Assembly: GCA_047601185.1 (NCBI GenBank)
Contig: JASGJS010000001.1
Span: 1,612,001-1,676,000 of the forward strand
Origin: JASGJS01 sp047601185
GTDB taxonomy: Bacteria > Pseudomonadota > Gammaproteobacteria > JAURND01
Direction: 5' to 3'
DNA length: 64,000 bases
Below the pieces are notes generated by a model. It ran no database searches. It saw only the letters and a program-made list of their open reading frames with translations, and was not told where the DNA came from. The translations under genes were made by a program, and so were the position numbers. Shown in pieces: positions 8,502-17,204 of this stretch (positions are counted from its first letter, which is position 1; every line of letters begins with the position of its first letter).

Positions 8502-8563
8502 CCCCCTCATCCGCCCTATCGGGCACCTTCTCCCACGGAGGGGAGAAGGCACCACATCAAAAT
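8502..8563 (+). repeat. Type-2 palindromic repeat between fabH and fabD
   Basis: A copy of the CCCCTCATCCGCCC...GGAGAAGG repeat, inserted in the fab operon between the fabH stop (8586) and the fabD ATG (8490). On the transcribed strand it reads ...GGATGAGGGGG just upstream of fabD, where it can serve as a Shine-Dalgarno sequence. Confidence 0.85.
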
Positions 8564-8585
8564 TCGAGCGTTTGTCAATACTTTC

Positions 8586-9542
8586 TCAATATTTCACCAG
8601 GGCTGAGCCCCAGGTTAATCCTGCACCAAATGTTTCCATCAATAATGTTTCGCCTGGTTTAATTCGTCCATCGCGAATCGCGCTATCTAAAGCTAAGGGG
8701 ATGGAAGCCGCGGAAGTATTGCCTTGATTTTGTATCGTCAATACCACCCGCTCCATCGGTAGGTTAAGCTTTTTGGCTGTGGCTTTAATAATCCGTAAAT
8801 TCGCTTGATGAGGGATTAACCAGTCAATTTGGGATTGATCAATGCCATTATGCGCCAAAGTTTCATCGACAATGTCATTGAGGGTATTAACCGCCAATTT
8901 AAACACTTCATTACCCTTCATTTTGATGTAGGGCGGCTCTTTTAATTCACCCAAATGATTGGGAGCATAAAGTAATTGATTATATTGGCCATCGGCATGG
9001 ATATGGGTGGAGATAATGCCTGGCGTGGAATCTGCTCGTAAAATGGCGGCCCCTGCCCCATCCGAAAATAAAATGCAGGTGGTTCTATCCGTCCAATCGA
9101 CCAATCGGGTTAGGGATTCTGCCCCAATCACCAGCGCCGTTTTGATGCCATTGGCGCGAATAAATTGATCTGCCACACTTAAGGCATAAATAAAACCCGC
9201 ACACGCTGCTGAGATGTCGAAAGCAGGACAGCCGCTAATCCCTAAACGATTTTGTAAAATCGTAGCGGTGCTGGGAAAAAATCGGTCAGGGGTAGAAGTG
9301 CCGACGACAATCAATTGAATCTCTTCAGGACGGATGCCTGCAGCTTCGATAGCACGTTTCGCAGCAATTTCCGCCATTGAAGAGGTGGTTTCTGAATCGC
9401 TCATGACATGTCGTTGACTGATGCCAGTGCGTTCCACAATCCATTGGTCGTTAGTTTCGACCATTTGTTCTAAATCAAGGTTACTGAGGACTCGTTCTGG
9501 TAAATATCCGCCAGTTCCAATGATGCGTGCATATTGATTCAT
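8586..9542 (-). CDS. fabH: 3-oxoacyl-ACP synthase III
   Basis: Initiates fatty acid synthesis by condensing acetyl-CoA with malonyl-ACP. Cys114 (SAACAGF), His245 (PHQAN) and Asn275 (NQGNTSAAS) form the expected triad. 318 residues, normal. It follows plsX by 7 bp. Confidence 0.97.
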   Translation of the reverse strand: MNQYARIIGTGGYLPERVLSNLDLEQMVETNDQWIVERTGISQRHVMSDSETTSSMAEIAAKRAIEAAGIRPEEIQLIVVGTSTPDRFFPSTATILQNRLGISGCPAFDISAACAGFIYALSVADQFIRANGIKTALVIGAESLTRLVDWTDRTTCILFSDGAGAAILRADSTPGIISTHIHADGQYNQLLYAPNHLGELKEPPYIKMKGNEVFKLAVNTLNDIVDETLAHNGIDQSQIDWLIPHQANLRIIKATAKKLNLPMERVVLTIQNQGNTSAASIPLALDSAIRDGRIKPGETLLMETFGAGLTWGSALVKY

Positions 9543-9549
9543 ACGGATC

Positions 9550-10572
9550 TCATTGATTAAGTCGCATGGCGACTTCTTGACTAATTTTGCGGGGTATATC
9601 GGACTGAGCTTGAACTAAAGCTTGCTCAATGGCATTGGCAAAGGCTGCCACATCAGCACTGCCATGGCTCTTAATCACAATACCTTGTAATCCAATCAAA
9701 CAAGCACCATTACGTCGCCCAGGATCGGCTCGTTTTTTCAATCGATTTAATATAGGAAGCGCCAGTAAGGCAACAAACTGGGTATATAAATTGCGTTTGA
9801 ATTCTGTTTTGGCGAAATTGCTCATAAGTTTGGCAACGCCTTCGACCGCTTTTAAGGTCACATTCCCCACAAATCCATCACATACCACAACATCAGCTAG
9901 ACCCGAAAATAAATCATTGCCTTCTATATAGCCATAGTAATTGATTGCAGGGCTTTCCGCTAACAGTTGAGCGGTTTGCTTCACTTGCTCATTGCCTTTA
10001 ATTTCTTCTTCGCCAATATTGAGTAAGGCGATGGTGGGCCGCTCAATGTTCCGCACTAAAGAGACTAAGACCGAACCCATGACGGCAAATTGGAACAGAT
10101 GTTCCGCTTGAGAGTCGACATTGGCGCCTAAATCGACTATCCACACTTCTTTGTCGGGTTTTATGGTCGGAAATGATGTGATAATGGCAGGACGGTCAAT
10201 GCCAGGCAAAGTTTTGAGTACAAAGCGGGCTGTCACCATGAGCGCGCCGGTATTTCCCGCGCTAACACAGGCTTGCGCCAGGCCCGATTTTACTAAATTC
10301 AGAGCCACTCGCATGGAAGAATCCTTTTTTAACCGTAACGCTTGAGAAGGGGATTCATCCATACCGACTTGTTCTGAAGCATGCTGGAAGACTAGTCGAT
10401 CAGTATGCAAAGCGGAATGAGAGGCATACACCTGCTGCAATACGGGTTGATCTCCCACAACGATCAGCTTTAGATCAGGATGCGTTGCTAAAACACGCAG
10501 TGCGGCAGGGATGGTAACTTCAGGGCCAAAATCACCACCCATTGCATCAATAGAAATGGTAATGTTGCTCAA
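9550..10572 (-). CDS. plsX: Phosphate acyltransferase PlsX
   Basis: Converts acyl-ACP to acyl-phosphate for phospholipid synthesis. It begins with the family signature ISIDAMGGDFGP (residues 6-17), and VVCDGFVGNV follows near residue 230. 340 residues, typical. It sits directly after rpmF, 5 bp apart, the standard rpmF-plsX-fabH order. Confidence 0.96.
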   Translation of the reverse strand: MSNITISIDAMGGDFGPEVTIPAALRVLATHPDLKLIVVGDQPVLQQVYASHSALHTDRLVFQHASEQVGMDESPSQALRLKKDSSMRVALNLVKSGLAQACVSAGNTGALMVTARFVLKTLPGIDRPAIITSFPTIKPDKEVWIVDLGANVDSQAEHLFQFAVMGSVLVSLVRNIERPTIALLNIGEEEIKGNEQVKQTAQLLAESPAINYYGYIEGNDLFSGLADVVVCDGFVGNVTLKAVEGVAKLMSNFAKTEFKRNLYTQFVALLALPILNRLKKRADPGRRNGACLIGLQGIVIKSHGSADVAAFANAIEQALVQAQSDIPRKISQEVAMRLNQ

Positions 10573-10577
10573 AGAGT

Positions 10578-10772
10578 TTACTCGTCTTCAGAAAAATCGT
10601 TTTTTTGTTGGATTATTTTACGACCTCTATAATAGCCTTTTGGGCTCACATGATGACGTCGGTGTGTTTCACCCGAAGTGGATTCTGTGGATAAAGAAGG
10701 ACCCGTTAAAGCATCATGTGCTCGACGCATACCTCGTCTAGAACGAGTAACACGATCTTTTTGTACAGCCAT
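10578..10772 (-). CDS. rpmF: 50S ribosomal protein L32
   Basis: Small basic large-subunit protein of 64 residues. It begins MAVQKDRVTRSRRGMRRAHD, the conserved N-terminus of L32, and continues with ETHRRHHVSPKGYYRGRKI. No zinc-binding cysteines are present, as in other proteobacterial L32. It is part of the yceD-rpmF-plsX unit. Confidence 0.95.
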   Translation of the reverse strand: MAVQKDRVTRSRRGMRRAHDALTGPSLSTESTSGETHRRHHVSPKGYYRGRKIIQQKNDFSEDE

Positions 10773-10790
10773 ATTTAAACTCCGCTCACT

Positions 10791-11216
10791 TTATAAATTA
10801 TTAAAGGCGCACATTTCATCATGTTTTGGCGCCATAGGCAAGTTCAGTAGGATTTCCTCTTCTACTAAGGAGGCCAATGATACGTTGTCCTCAACTAACA
10901 TTAAAGCTTCATAATCTTTGGGGAGCTTAATCACTTCACCAATAACTGGGCTTAAGCTCACATCAACATGCAACAGATAAACCATTGGCTTCATGCAACG
11001 CTGACAAGTTAAGGTTAATTCTCCATCAATAGTGCCTACAATGTAAGAATAACCTGCTTTATCACGACCAAATCGCCACTGTATTTTAATAGGTTGCGGG
11101 CTTTCAAGCAATAAATCTTTTAAATCTGTACACTCTTGGATAGAGAATAACCCTTCCAACACCGCTTCTGCTTCTGCCAGACGCAAGGGTTGAATAAAAC
11201 GCGGCAATCCCACCAT
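10791..11216 (-). CDS. yceD: YceD/DUF177 family protein (23S rRNA accumulation)
   Basis: Member of the YceD family, which is linked to 23S rRNA and L32 expression in bacteria and plants. The paired cysteines Cys71 and Cys74 (LTCQRCMKP) are the family hallmark. At 141 residues it is shorter than E. coli YceD and ends soon after PMAPKHDEMC, so the C-terminal tail is reduced. Placement just before rpmF (18-bp gap) supports the call. Only 6 bp separate it from lpxA upstream, so lipid A and fatty acid genes are continuous here. Confidence 0.88.
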   Translation of the reverse strand: MVGLPRFIQPLRLAEAEAVLEGLFSIQECTDLKDLLLESPQPIKIQWRFGRDKAGYSYIVGTIDGELTLTCQRCMKPMVYLLHVDVSLSPVIGEVIKLPKDYEALMLVEDNVSLASLVEEEILLNLPMAPKHDEMCAFNNL

Positions 11217-11222
11217 AAATTT

Positions 11223-11993
11223 CTAGCGAGCTACGCCACGTTTGGAATTCATTAAGGCATCGATAAACGGCTGCAACTCTTTACATTCCGGCAACATAGT
11301 TTGCAATTCATCAATCGCATCCTTGAGCTTAAGCCCTTTTCTGTACACGATCATATAAGCTCGGCGTAACATTCGAATGGTTTGTTCTGAAAAGCCGCGG
11401 CGTTTTAATCCCACCGAGTTGAGACCTCGTGGTGCGCCAGGATTGCCTGTGACTAACACATAGGGAGGAATATCTTGCCCCACTTTGGTGGCACGCCCTA
11501 AAAAGCTGTGTTGCCCAATTCTGACAAATTGATGTACGCCACAAAATGCGCCAAAAACGACGAAATCATCGACTTGGACATGGCCCGCCAAACTGGCATT
11601 ATTAGCTAAAATGATATCGTTGCCGACGATACAATCATGAGCAACGTGTGCATAAGCCATTAAAAAGTTACGATGGCCTATGCGAGTGACGTGAGCGCCT
11701 TGCACAGTCCCCCGATTTAAAGTGCAGAATTCTCGAATAACGTTGTTATCCCCAATCTCTAAGTAGGTAGGCTCATCTTTATAATGACTATGTTGAGGAT
11801 CTCCTCCAAGTGCAGCAAAGGCGTGAATTTTATTATTCCGACCCATTTTGGTATTTTGGCAAATTACAGCATGAGAGGCTATTTGGGTTCCTTCTCCTAT
11901 TTCTACGTTAGGACCTATCACCGCAAAGGGCCCAATGTGTACCCCTTCGGCTATTTTAGCACTTGGGTCAATAATAGCGCGACTGTCAATCAC
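11223..11993 (-). CDS. lpxA: UDP-N-acetylglucosamine acyltransferase
   Basis: First enzyme of lipid A synthesis. It shows left-handed beta-helix hexapeptide repeats, GGDPQHSHYKDEPT, NRGTVQG and the catalytic His119 (AHVAHD). I prefer the GTG start at 11993 (256 residues): GGAG lies 8 nt upstream and the protein then begins MIDSRAIIDPSA, matching the usual LpxA N-terminus. An ATG at 12011 would add 6 residues and enlarge the overlap with fabZ. The GTG overlaps the fabZ stop by a few bases. lpxB, normally next, is not here. Confidence 0.95.
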   Translation of the reverse strand: MIDSRAIIDPSAKIAEGVHIGPFAVIGPNVEIGEGTQIASHAVICQNTKMGRNNKIHAFAALGGDPQHSHYKDEPTYLEIGDNNVIREFCTLNRGTVQGAHVTRIGHRNFLMAYAHVAHDCIVGNDIILANNASLAGHVQVDDFVVFGAFCGVHQFVRIGQHSFLGRATKVGQDIPPYVLVTGNPGAPRGLNSVGLKRRGFSEQTIRMLRRAYMIVYRKGLKLKDAIDELQTMLPECKELQPFIDALMNSKRGVAR

Positions 11994-12432
11994 TTTTAGA
12001 TCTCCGTGCATTCATAAGCTCCGCAGAACAAACCACTTCCCCGTTAACAGTGCCCGTTCCTTGAAATTTATAAATATTCTGTTTATGGCGAATCAATTCA
12101 ACATTAAGTTGCAAGACATCACCAGGAACGACCATTCGCTTGAAGCGTACATTGTCTACGCCAACTAACAAAAATAAATTTTCTTCATGTTTAATGGTGG
12201 GGTCAGATTTTAAAATAATAATACCTGATGCCTGAGCCAATGCTTCTAATATTAGCACGCCTGGCATGACGGGTTCTCCCGGAAAATGCCCCACAAAAAA
12301 GGGTTCATTGATCGTGACGTTTTTCACTGCGACAAGAGACTGAAATGGCTCAAATTTCAATACCTTATCAATCAATAAAAAGGGATACCGATGCGGTAAT
12401 AAGGATAAGACTTCTTTTATATCCATTATCAT
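11986..12432 (-). CDS. fabZ: 3-hydroxyacyl-ACP dehydratase
   Basis: Hot-dog-fold dehydratase of fatty acid elongation. Catalytic His49 (FVGHFPGEPVMPG) and Glu63 (LILEALAQ) are visible, and the N-terminal LLPHRYPFLLID motif is intact. 148 residues. It overlaps lpxD through an ATGA junction, the classical lpxD-fabZ-lpxA order. Confidence 0.96.
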   Translation of the reverse strand: MIMDIKEVLSLLPHRYPFLLIDKVLKFEPFQSLVAVKNVTINEPFFVGHFPGEPVMPGVLILEALAQASGIIILKSDPTIKHEENLFLLVGVDNVRFKRMVVPGDVLQLNVELIRHKQNIYKFQGTGTVNGEVVCSAELMNARRSKSD

Positions 12433-13475
12433 TGTGATTGCTCCAATTTTTTCAATCTTCTCGCCATTTCATCTAATTGTTTAAAACGCACAGCATTTTT
12501 ACGCCATTCCGCGTTAGGTTGACTCGGCACACCGGAGGAATAGATGCCAGGATTCAGAATTGATGATGAAACCGCTGCTGAAGCTGTCAATATCACACCA
12601 TCTGTTAGTTTAATGTGGCCACTTATCATCGCAGCTCCCCCAATCATGCAGCCTCTACCAATCTCTGTGCTGCCAGCAATACCTGTACAACCGGCTATAA
12701 CCGTATGCGCACCAATGCGGACATTATGACCGATCTGAATTTGATTATCCAGCTTAACGCCATCTCCAATCACAGTATCTTCCAAAGCTCCTCGGTCAAT
12801 AGTGGTGTTGGCACCTATTTCAACATCATTGCCAAGGATGACGCCACCCAGCTGAGGAATCTTATACCAAGTGCCATTGTCGTTGACCATTCCAAAACCG
12901 TCGCTGCCGATCACTACCCCGCTTTGCAAGATCACCCGATCACCTATTTTAATGTTGTGATAAAGAGTGGCTTTAGGATAGAGCGTGCCATCAGCGCCTA
13001 TGGCAGAATGATCGCCAATGGTACAGCCAGCGCTGACAATTGTTCTTTCGCCAATCACAACCTCATCACCAATGACACAGTGTGGACCAATACAAGCCGT
13101 TTCTGCAATACAGCAATTTTTACCCACGACAGCGGTCGGATGAATCCCTTTTTGCGCATTAGGTTTGGGCGCAAACAATTTTGCAACTTTTGCATAGCCT
13201 AAATAGGGGTTATCCATAATGAGTTGATTGACCGTACTCAACTCACTAAATTTAGGGGATAGAATAACCACGGAAGCTTGAGTGGTGCTTAAAAAACTTT
13301 TATATTTGGGGTCAGCCAAATAATGGTCATGCAAAAAACTTAGTTGACCCGCTTGCGCTTTATCCAAAGGCGCAATGCTGTGGATGAGTGTGTCGGGATC
13401 GCCTTTGAGTTCAGCGTTTAAATATTGCGCCAATTCTTTTAATGAATGGGTGGTTTTTTGCATGGTGGATCTCAT
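12429..13475 (-). CDS. lpxD: UDP-3-O-acylglucosamine N-acyltransferase
   Basis: Third acylation enzyme of lipid A synthesis. It has an N-terminal uridine-binding domain (about 1-105), hexapeptide beta-helix repeats and the catalytic His around residue 250 (IQIGHNVRIGAH). 348 residues. The start may be the first ATG or the ATG four codons later; neither has a strong ribosome-binding site. Upstream lies a four-unit tandem palindrome array that separates it from skp. Confidence 0.95.
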   Translation of the reverse strand: MRSTMQKTTHSLKELAQYLNAELKGDPDTLIHSIAPLDKAQAGQLSFLHDHYLADPKYKSFLSTTQASVVILSPKFSELSTVNQLIMDNPYLGYAKVAKLFAPKPNAQKGIHPTAVVGKNCCIAETACIGPHCVIGDEVVIGERTIVSAGCTIGDHSAIGADGTLYPKATLYHNIKIGDRVILQSGVVIGSDGFGMVNDNGTWYKIPQLGGVILGNDVEIGANTTIDRGALEDTVIGDGVKLDNQIQIGHNVRIGAHTVIAGCTGIAGSTEIGRGCMIGGAAMISGHIKLTDGVILTASAAVSSSILNPGIYSSGVPSQPNAEWRKNAVRFKQLDEMARRLKKLEQSQ

Positions 13476-13500
13476 TATGGCAGAATTTTGCTTGTTTTTT

Positions 13501-14196
13501 AAAAGCAGCGGGCTAGCAGCCCGCGCTCCAAAAGCTCGAACCTCAATCTCATTAAGCTATCATCAAGCATTGGAGCGCTTTCGTTTAAATTAAAGCTTAA
13601 TAATGCAAAAACTAATGCTTGGCACTTTGCAATGAAAGGCACAAAACTTGGGAGCGCGGGCTGCTTGCTTTTAAAAGCAGCGGGCAAGCTGCCCGCGCTC
13701 CAAAAGCTCGAGCCTCAATTTCATCAAGCTATCATCAAGCATTGGAGCGCTTTCGTTTAAATTAAAGCTTAATAATGCAAAAACTAATGCTTGGCACTTT
13801 GCAATGAAAGGCACAAAACTTGGGAGCGCGGGCTGCTTGCTTTTAAAAGCAGCGGGCAAGCTGCCCGCACTCCAAAAGCTCGAGCCTCAATTTCATTAAG
13901 CTATCATCAAGCATTGGAGCGCTTTCGTTTAAATTAAAGCTTAATAATGCAAAAACTAATGCTTGGCACTTTGCAATGAAAGGCACAAAACTTGGGAGCG
14001 TGGGCTGCTTGCTTTTAAAAGCAGCGGGCAAGCTGCCCGCGCTCCAAAAGCTCGAGCCTCAATTTCATCAAGCTATCATCAAGCATTGGAGCGCTTTCGT
14101 TTAAATTAAAGCTTAATAATGCAAAAACTAATGCTTGGCACTTTGCAATGAAAGGCACAAAACTTGGGAGCGCGGGCTGCTAGCCCGCTGCTTTTA
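13501..14196. repeat. Tandem array of four ~172-bp REP-type inverted units
   Basis: The motif AAAAGCAGCGGGC recurs at 13501, 13673, 13845 and 14017, an exact 172-bp period, and the array ends with an inverted copy near 14196. Each unit starts with GCGGGC..GCCCGCGCTCC and ends with its inverted complement GGAGCGCGGGC, around ~120 bp of near-identical AT-rich sequence. The outermost arms read GGGCTAGCAGCCCGC, whereas internal junctions carry GGGCAAGCTGCCCGC and a shortened right arm, as expected after tandem duplication. It fills the lpxD-skp gap within a conserved operon. Confidence 0.93.
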
Positions 14197-14203
14197 ATTC
14201 TAA

Positions 14204-14719
14204 TTACTTCTGCAACTGATTCAACACATCCTGCGTCACATCCATATCTTTACTCGAATATGCGACACTGCTGCTGACTAAGATTAAATTATAGTTCCCT
14301 TTGGTAGCCACAGATTCCACCACACCCTTAATTTTATTTAACAGTGTATTCACAGATTGATTCTGAGCTGACATAAAGTCTTTTTGGAAGCTGGCTTGTT
14401 GTTGTTGCAAATCTTGCTGCTGTTGCGCTAACTTTTGCTCTGCCGTTTGTTTATCTGCCGCAGACATCACCGCATTATTACGTCTAAAATTTTCCGCATC
14501 TTGTTTAAATTGATTTTGTGCTTGTTCTAATTTGGTTTCGCGGTCGCCAAATTGCTTTTTCAGATTGTCGCTGATTTGTTTCATTTCTGGTAATTTCGCG
14601 AGTAGATCTTGTAAGTTGATAATGCCAATTTTGGTATTCGCACTCGCAGTATCCGCCATAACGGGCGTCATGATACTGAAAGTCAAAATTGCCATTAAAA
14701 TCACTAATAATTTTTTCAT
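14204..14719 (-). CDS. skp: Periplasmic chaperone Skp (OmpH)
   Basis: Holds unfolded outer-membrane proteins in the periplasm for BamA. A signal peptide spans residues 1-22 (ending PVMA). Two long charged, Gln-rich helices (about 45-125) form the tentacle region. 171 residues, normal. It follows bamA by 22 bp, the usual order. Confidence 0.92.
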   Translation of the reverse strand: MKKLLVILMAILTFSIMTPVMADTASANTKIGIINLQDLLAKLPEMKQISDNLKKQFGDRETKLEQAQNQFKQDAENFRRNNAVMSAADKQTAEQKLAQQQQDLQQQQASFQKDFMSAQNQSVNTLLNKIKGVVESVATKGNYNLILVSSSVAYSSKDMDVTQDVLNQLQK

Positions 14720-14741
14720 AAAAAGACTCCTGTTGATTAAA

Positions 14742-17111
14742 TTAGAAACTCGTACCTGCTACAAATTGGAAGCCTTCCAGAGAATCTCCAGGCACATATC
14801 CTGGCGTTCCATAGGTTCCTACCGCACGATGTGGATTCAATGCAGCGGCTAAACTAAATTTAAGTACACCCATGGGAGAGACCCAATCGGCTTCCACCCC
14901 TGAGGAATAACGTAATCCATAAATCCCTGAGGCTTGCCAAGCATTTTGATAAACTTGGCCACCATCCACAAAAACTGATGTACGCAATTTATCACTAATA
15001 GGATTGGGGAAAATTAAATTAATACTGGCTGCCGTTAAGACATTCCCCCCAATGGCATTATAATTCGAACACATCTCTGTACCGGCACTCGTCTCACAAT
15101 GCGGATTTTTAGGGCCTAATGTATTGGCATCATAACCGCGAACTGTGCCAATCCCTCCGGCATAATAATTTTTGAAGAAAGGCAATTCAGCGTAACTATC
15201 ATAGCCATTGCCATAACCCAATTCGGTATTTAACAAAAGAATGAATCCCTTGCCAAGCGGGTGATAATAAGATCCAGTATAATTAAATTTAAAATAATCC
15301 AAACTGTTAGGCATGACTGGCACACCGACTTCCGCACCTAATACTTGGTTATAACCACGCGTCGGCAAAATCGCTCGGTCATAGGTATTGCGTGTCCAAC
15401 TGGTGAGCAGCTTCACATTATTAAAATGATTGCCATGCTCATCGACAAAATCTTCGATGTCTTGAGAGGGGTCACTGCCCGTCAATAGTCGTAGATATTC
15501 ATAACCATAACTGAACGAAAAATAATCATAATCCGATAAAGGCATGCGATAATTCATTGAACCGCCATACGCATCTAACGTATAACTGGCAATATTAACA
15601 CTATCCGGTTTGGTTTGCTGATAATATAAACTGAACCCTTGGCTAATACCGGATTGCGTAAAATACGGATTAAAATAACTGAACGTATAATTTTGTGAAT
15701 ACTGACTGTTGTCGAAACCTAACGAAACTTTTTTCCCTGTGCCTCTATAATTACTCTGGACGATATTACTGCCATATAAAAAACCATAGGTGTCCGAATA
15801 ACCTAATTGCAAGCTAGCTGTGGTCGAGGAAGTTTCTTTTAAGCTATAGGTTAAATCCAATTGATCGGGCTGACCGGGCACTGGATCCATTTTCACTTCG
15901 ACATTATCGACATAGCCTAATAAATTTAAGCGGCGTTTGGTTTCATCGATTTTACTGGAAGAATACAGCGCGCCTTCAAATTGACGTGTTTCTCGTCGTA
16001 AGACATAATCGGCTGTGCGGGTATTGCCAGCGTAATCAATATGTCGCACATACACACGAGGGCCTGCTGTCACTTCAAAATTAATGCTAACCAGTTTATT
16101 TTGATCATCAATGACAGGATTGGGATTAATCACCGCGTTAGCATAGCCCTGATTGCCATAAAACCGTGTCATCATATCGGCAAGCGCTAAGATTTTTTTG
16201 CGAGAAAACACCTCACCGGGTTTTAAATTAGCATCAATGACAGCTCTTAATTTATCTTCTTGCCCGATCGTATCACCCGTGATGCTATAATCTTTGACAT
16301 GATAAATGTCGCCTTCACTAACATTGATGGTGATATACACATCTTTACGGTTAGGAGTGATATTCACTTGGCTGGAATTGATCGTAAAGCGAACATAACC
16401 TCGATCGAAATAGAAAGATCGTAGACTATTTAAATCTTCTTGCAATTTGTCGGCGCTATAATCTGCATCAGAACTCCAAGGTTTCCACCAAGGCGCCGGC
16501 TTCATTTTAAAATCATCTAATAATTTAGCGGTACTGAAGTGCCGATTCCCAATAATATTAATTTGTCTAACCTGAGCGATTTGACCTTCATAGAGTTTGA
16601 TGTCTAATTCTACTCGATTGCGAGTTTGTGGCTTAACTGAGGTTTCGACGGTGGCATTATAACGACCCAATGCATAATACTGCTCCATTAAAGCTTGCTT
16701 CATGCCTTGCAGTGTGGCTTGATTGTAGGTTTCCCCTTCGGCAATGCCTGCCTGCTTGAGTGCGTTTAATAAATCTTCTTTTTTAATTCGCTTGTTACCT
16801 GTGATGTTAATCACACCAATGGTGGCGCGTTCCATCACTTGAATCACTAAGACATTACCCTTACGAGACAATTGCACATCGCTGAAGAAGCCGGTTTGGT
16901 ATAAGGCATTGATAATGCCACTGGTATCATCAGCGGAGAGCATTTCTCCAGGATGGACGGGGAGATATTCTAAGACGGTTTGCTTAGGAATTCGCTGTAA
17001 GCCATTGATTTCTATGTCTTTAACCAGAAAGTCGTCCGTGGCGGCGAAAGCAGAAAGCCCATAAGCGCTGATCAGCAGTATGCATACTCTATTTATTATC
17101 TTTAGCTTCAT
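14742..17111 (-). CDS. bamA: Outer membrane assembly factor BamA
   Basis: Central component of the BAM complex that inserts beta-barrel proteins. The signal peptide ends AFA at residue 23. POTRA repeats follow to about residue 430, then the 16-strand barrel with the VRGY motif of loop 6 (657-660). The C-terminal residue is Phe (GTSF), the usual outer-membrane end. 789 residues. It sits between dxr and skp; rseP, normally just upstream, is missing from the 93-bp gap. Confidence 0.96.
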   Translation of the reverse strand: MKLKIINRVCILLISAYGLSAFAATDDFLVKDIEINGLQRIPKQTVLEYLPVHPGEMLSADDTSGIINALYQTGFFSDVQLSRKGNVLVIQVMERATIGVINITGNKRIKKEDLLNALKQAGIAEGETYNQATLQGMKQALMEQYYALGRYNATVETSVKPQTRNRVELDIKLYEGQIAQVRQINIIGNRHFSTAKLLDDFKMKPAPWWKPWSSDADYSADKLQEDLNSLRSFYFDRGYVRFTINSSQVNITPNRKDVYITINVSEGDIYHVKDYSITGDTIGQEDKLRAVIDANLKPGEVFSRKKILALADMMTRFYGNQGYANAVINPNPVIDDQNKLVSINFEVTAGPRVYVRHIDYAGNTRTADYVLRRETRQFEGALYSSSKIDETKRRLNLLGYVDNVEVKMDPVPGQPDQLDLTYSLKETSSTTASLQLGYSDTYGFLYGSNIVQSNYRGTGKKVSLGFDNSQYSQNYTFSYFNPYFTQSGISQGFSLYYQQTKPDSVNIASYTLDAYGGSMNYRMPLSDYDYFSFSYGYEYLRLLTGSDPSQDIEDFVDEHGNHFNNVKLLTSWTRNTYDRAILPTRGYNQVLGAEVGVPVMPNSLDYFKFNYTGSYYHPLGKGFILLLNTELGYGNGYDSYAELPFFKNYYAGGIGTVRGYDANTLGPKNPHCETSAGTEMCSNYNAIGGNVLTAASINLIFPNPISDKLRTSVFVDGGQVYQNAWQASGIYGLRYSSGVEADWVSPMGVLKFSLAAALNPHRAVGTYGTPGYVPGDSLEGFQFVAGTSF

Positions 17112-17204
17112 AGCAAGCCTGGTTCCTCCAGTCTATTGTTAGGTTTTTATTCACCTTAAAGGTCGCTGAGTATACCTCAGCTATACGATAAACGGTACTG
17201 GATT

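Noticed and set aside
12615..13202. 195-codon frame opposite lpxD
   Set aside because: It is antisense to a clearly conserved acyltransferase; the frame follows from the regular hexapeptide codon pattern.
13499..14031. Three near-identical 62-residue frames on the minus strand
   Set aside because: They lie wholly inside the 172-bp tandem units, which are not a multiple of three long, start in the palindromes and have no ribosome-binding sites. They are by-products of the repeat.
13501..14196. CRISPR-like regular spacing
   Set aside because: The whole 172-bp unit is repeated, including the part that would be a variable spacer, and no cas gene is present.
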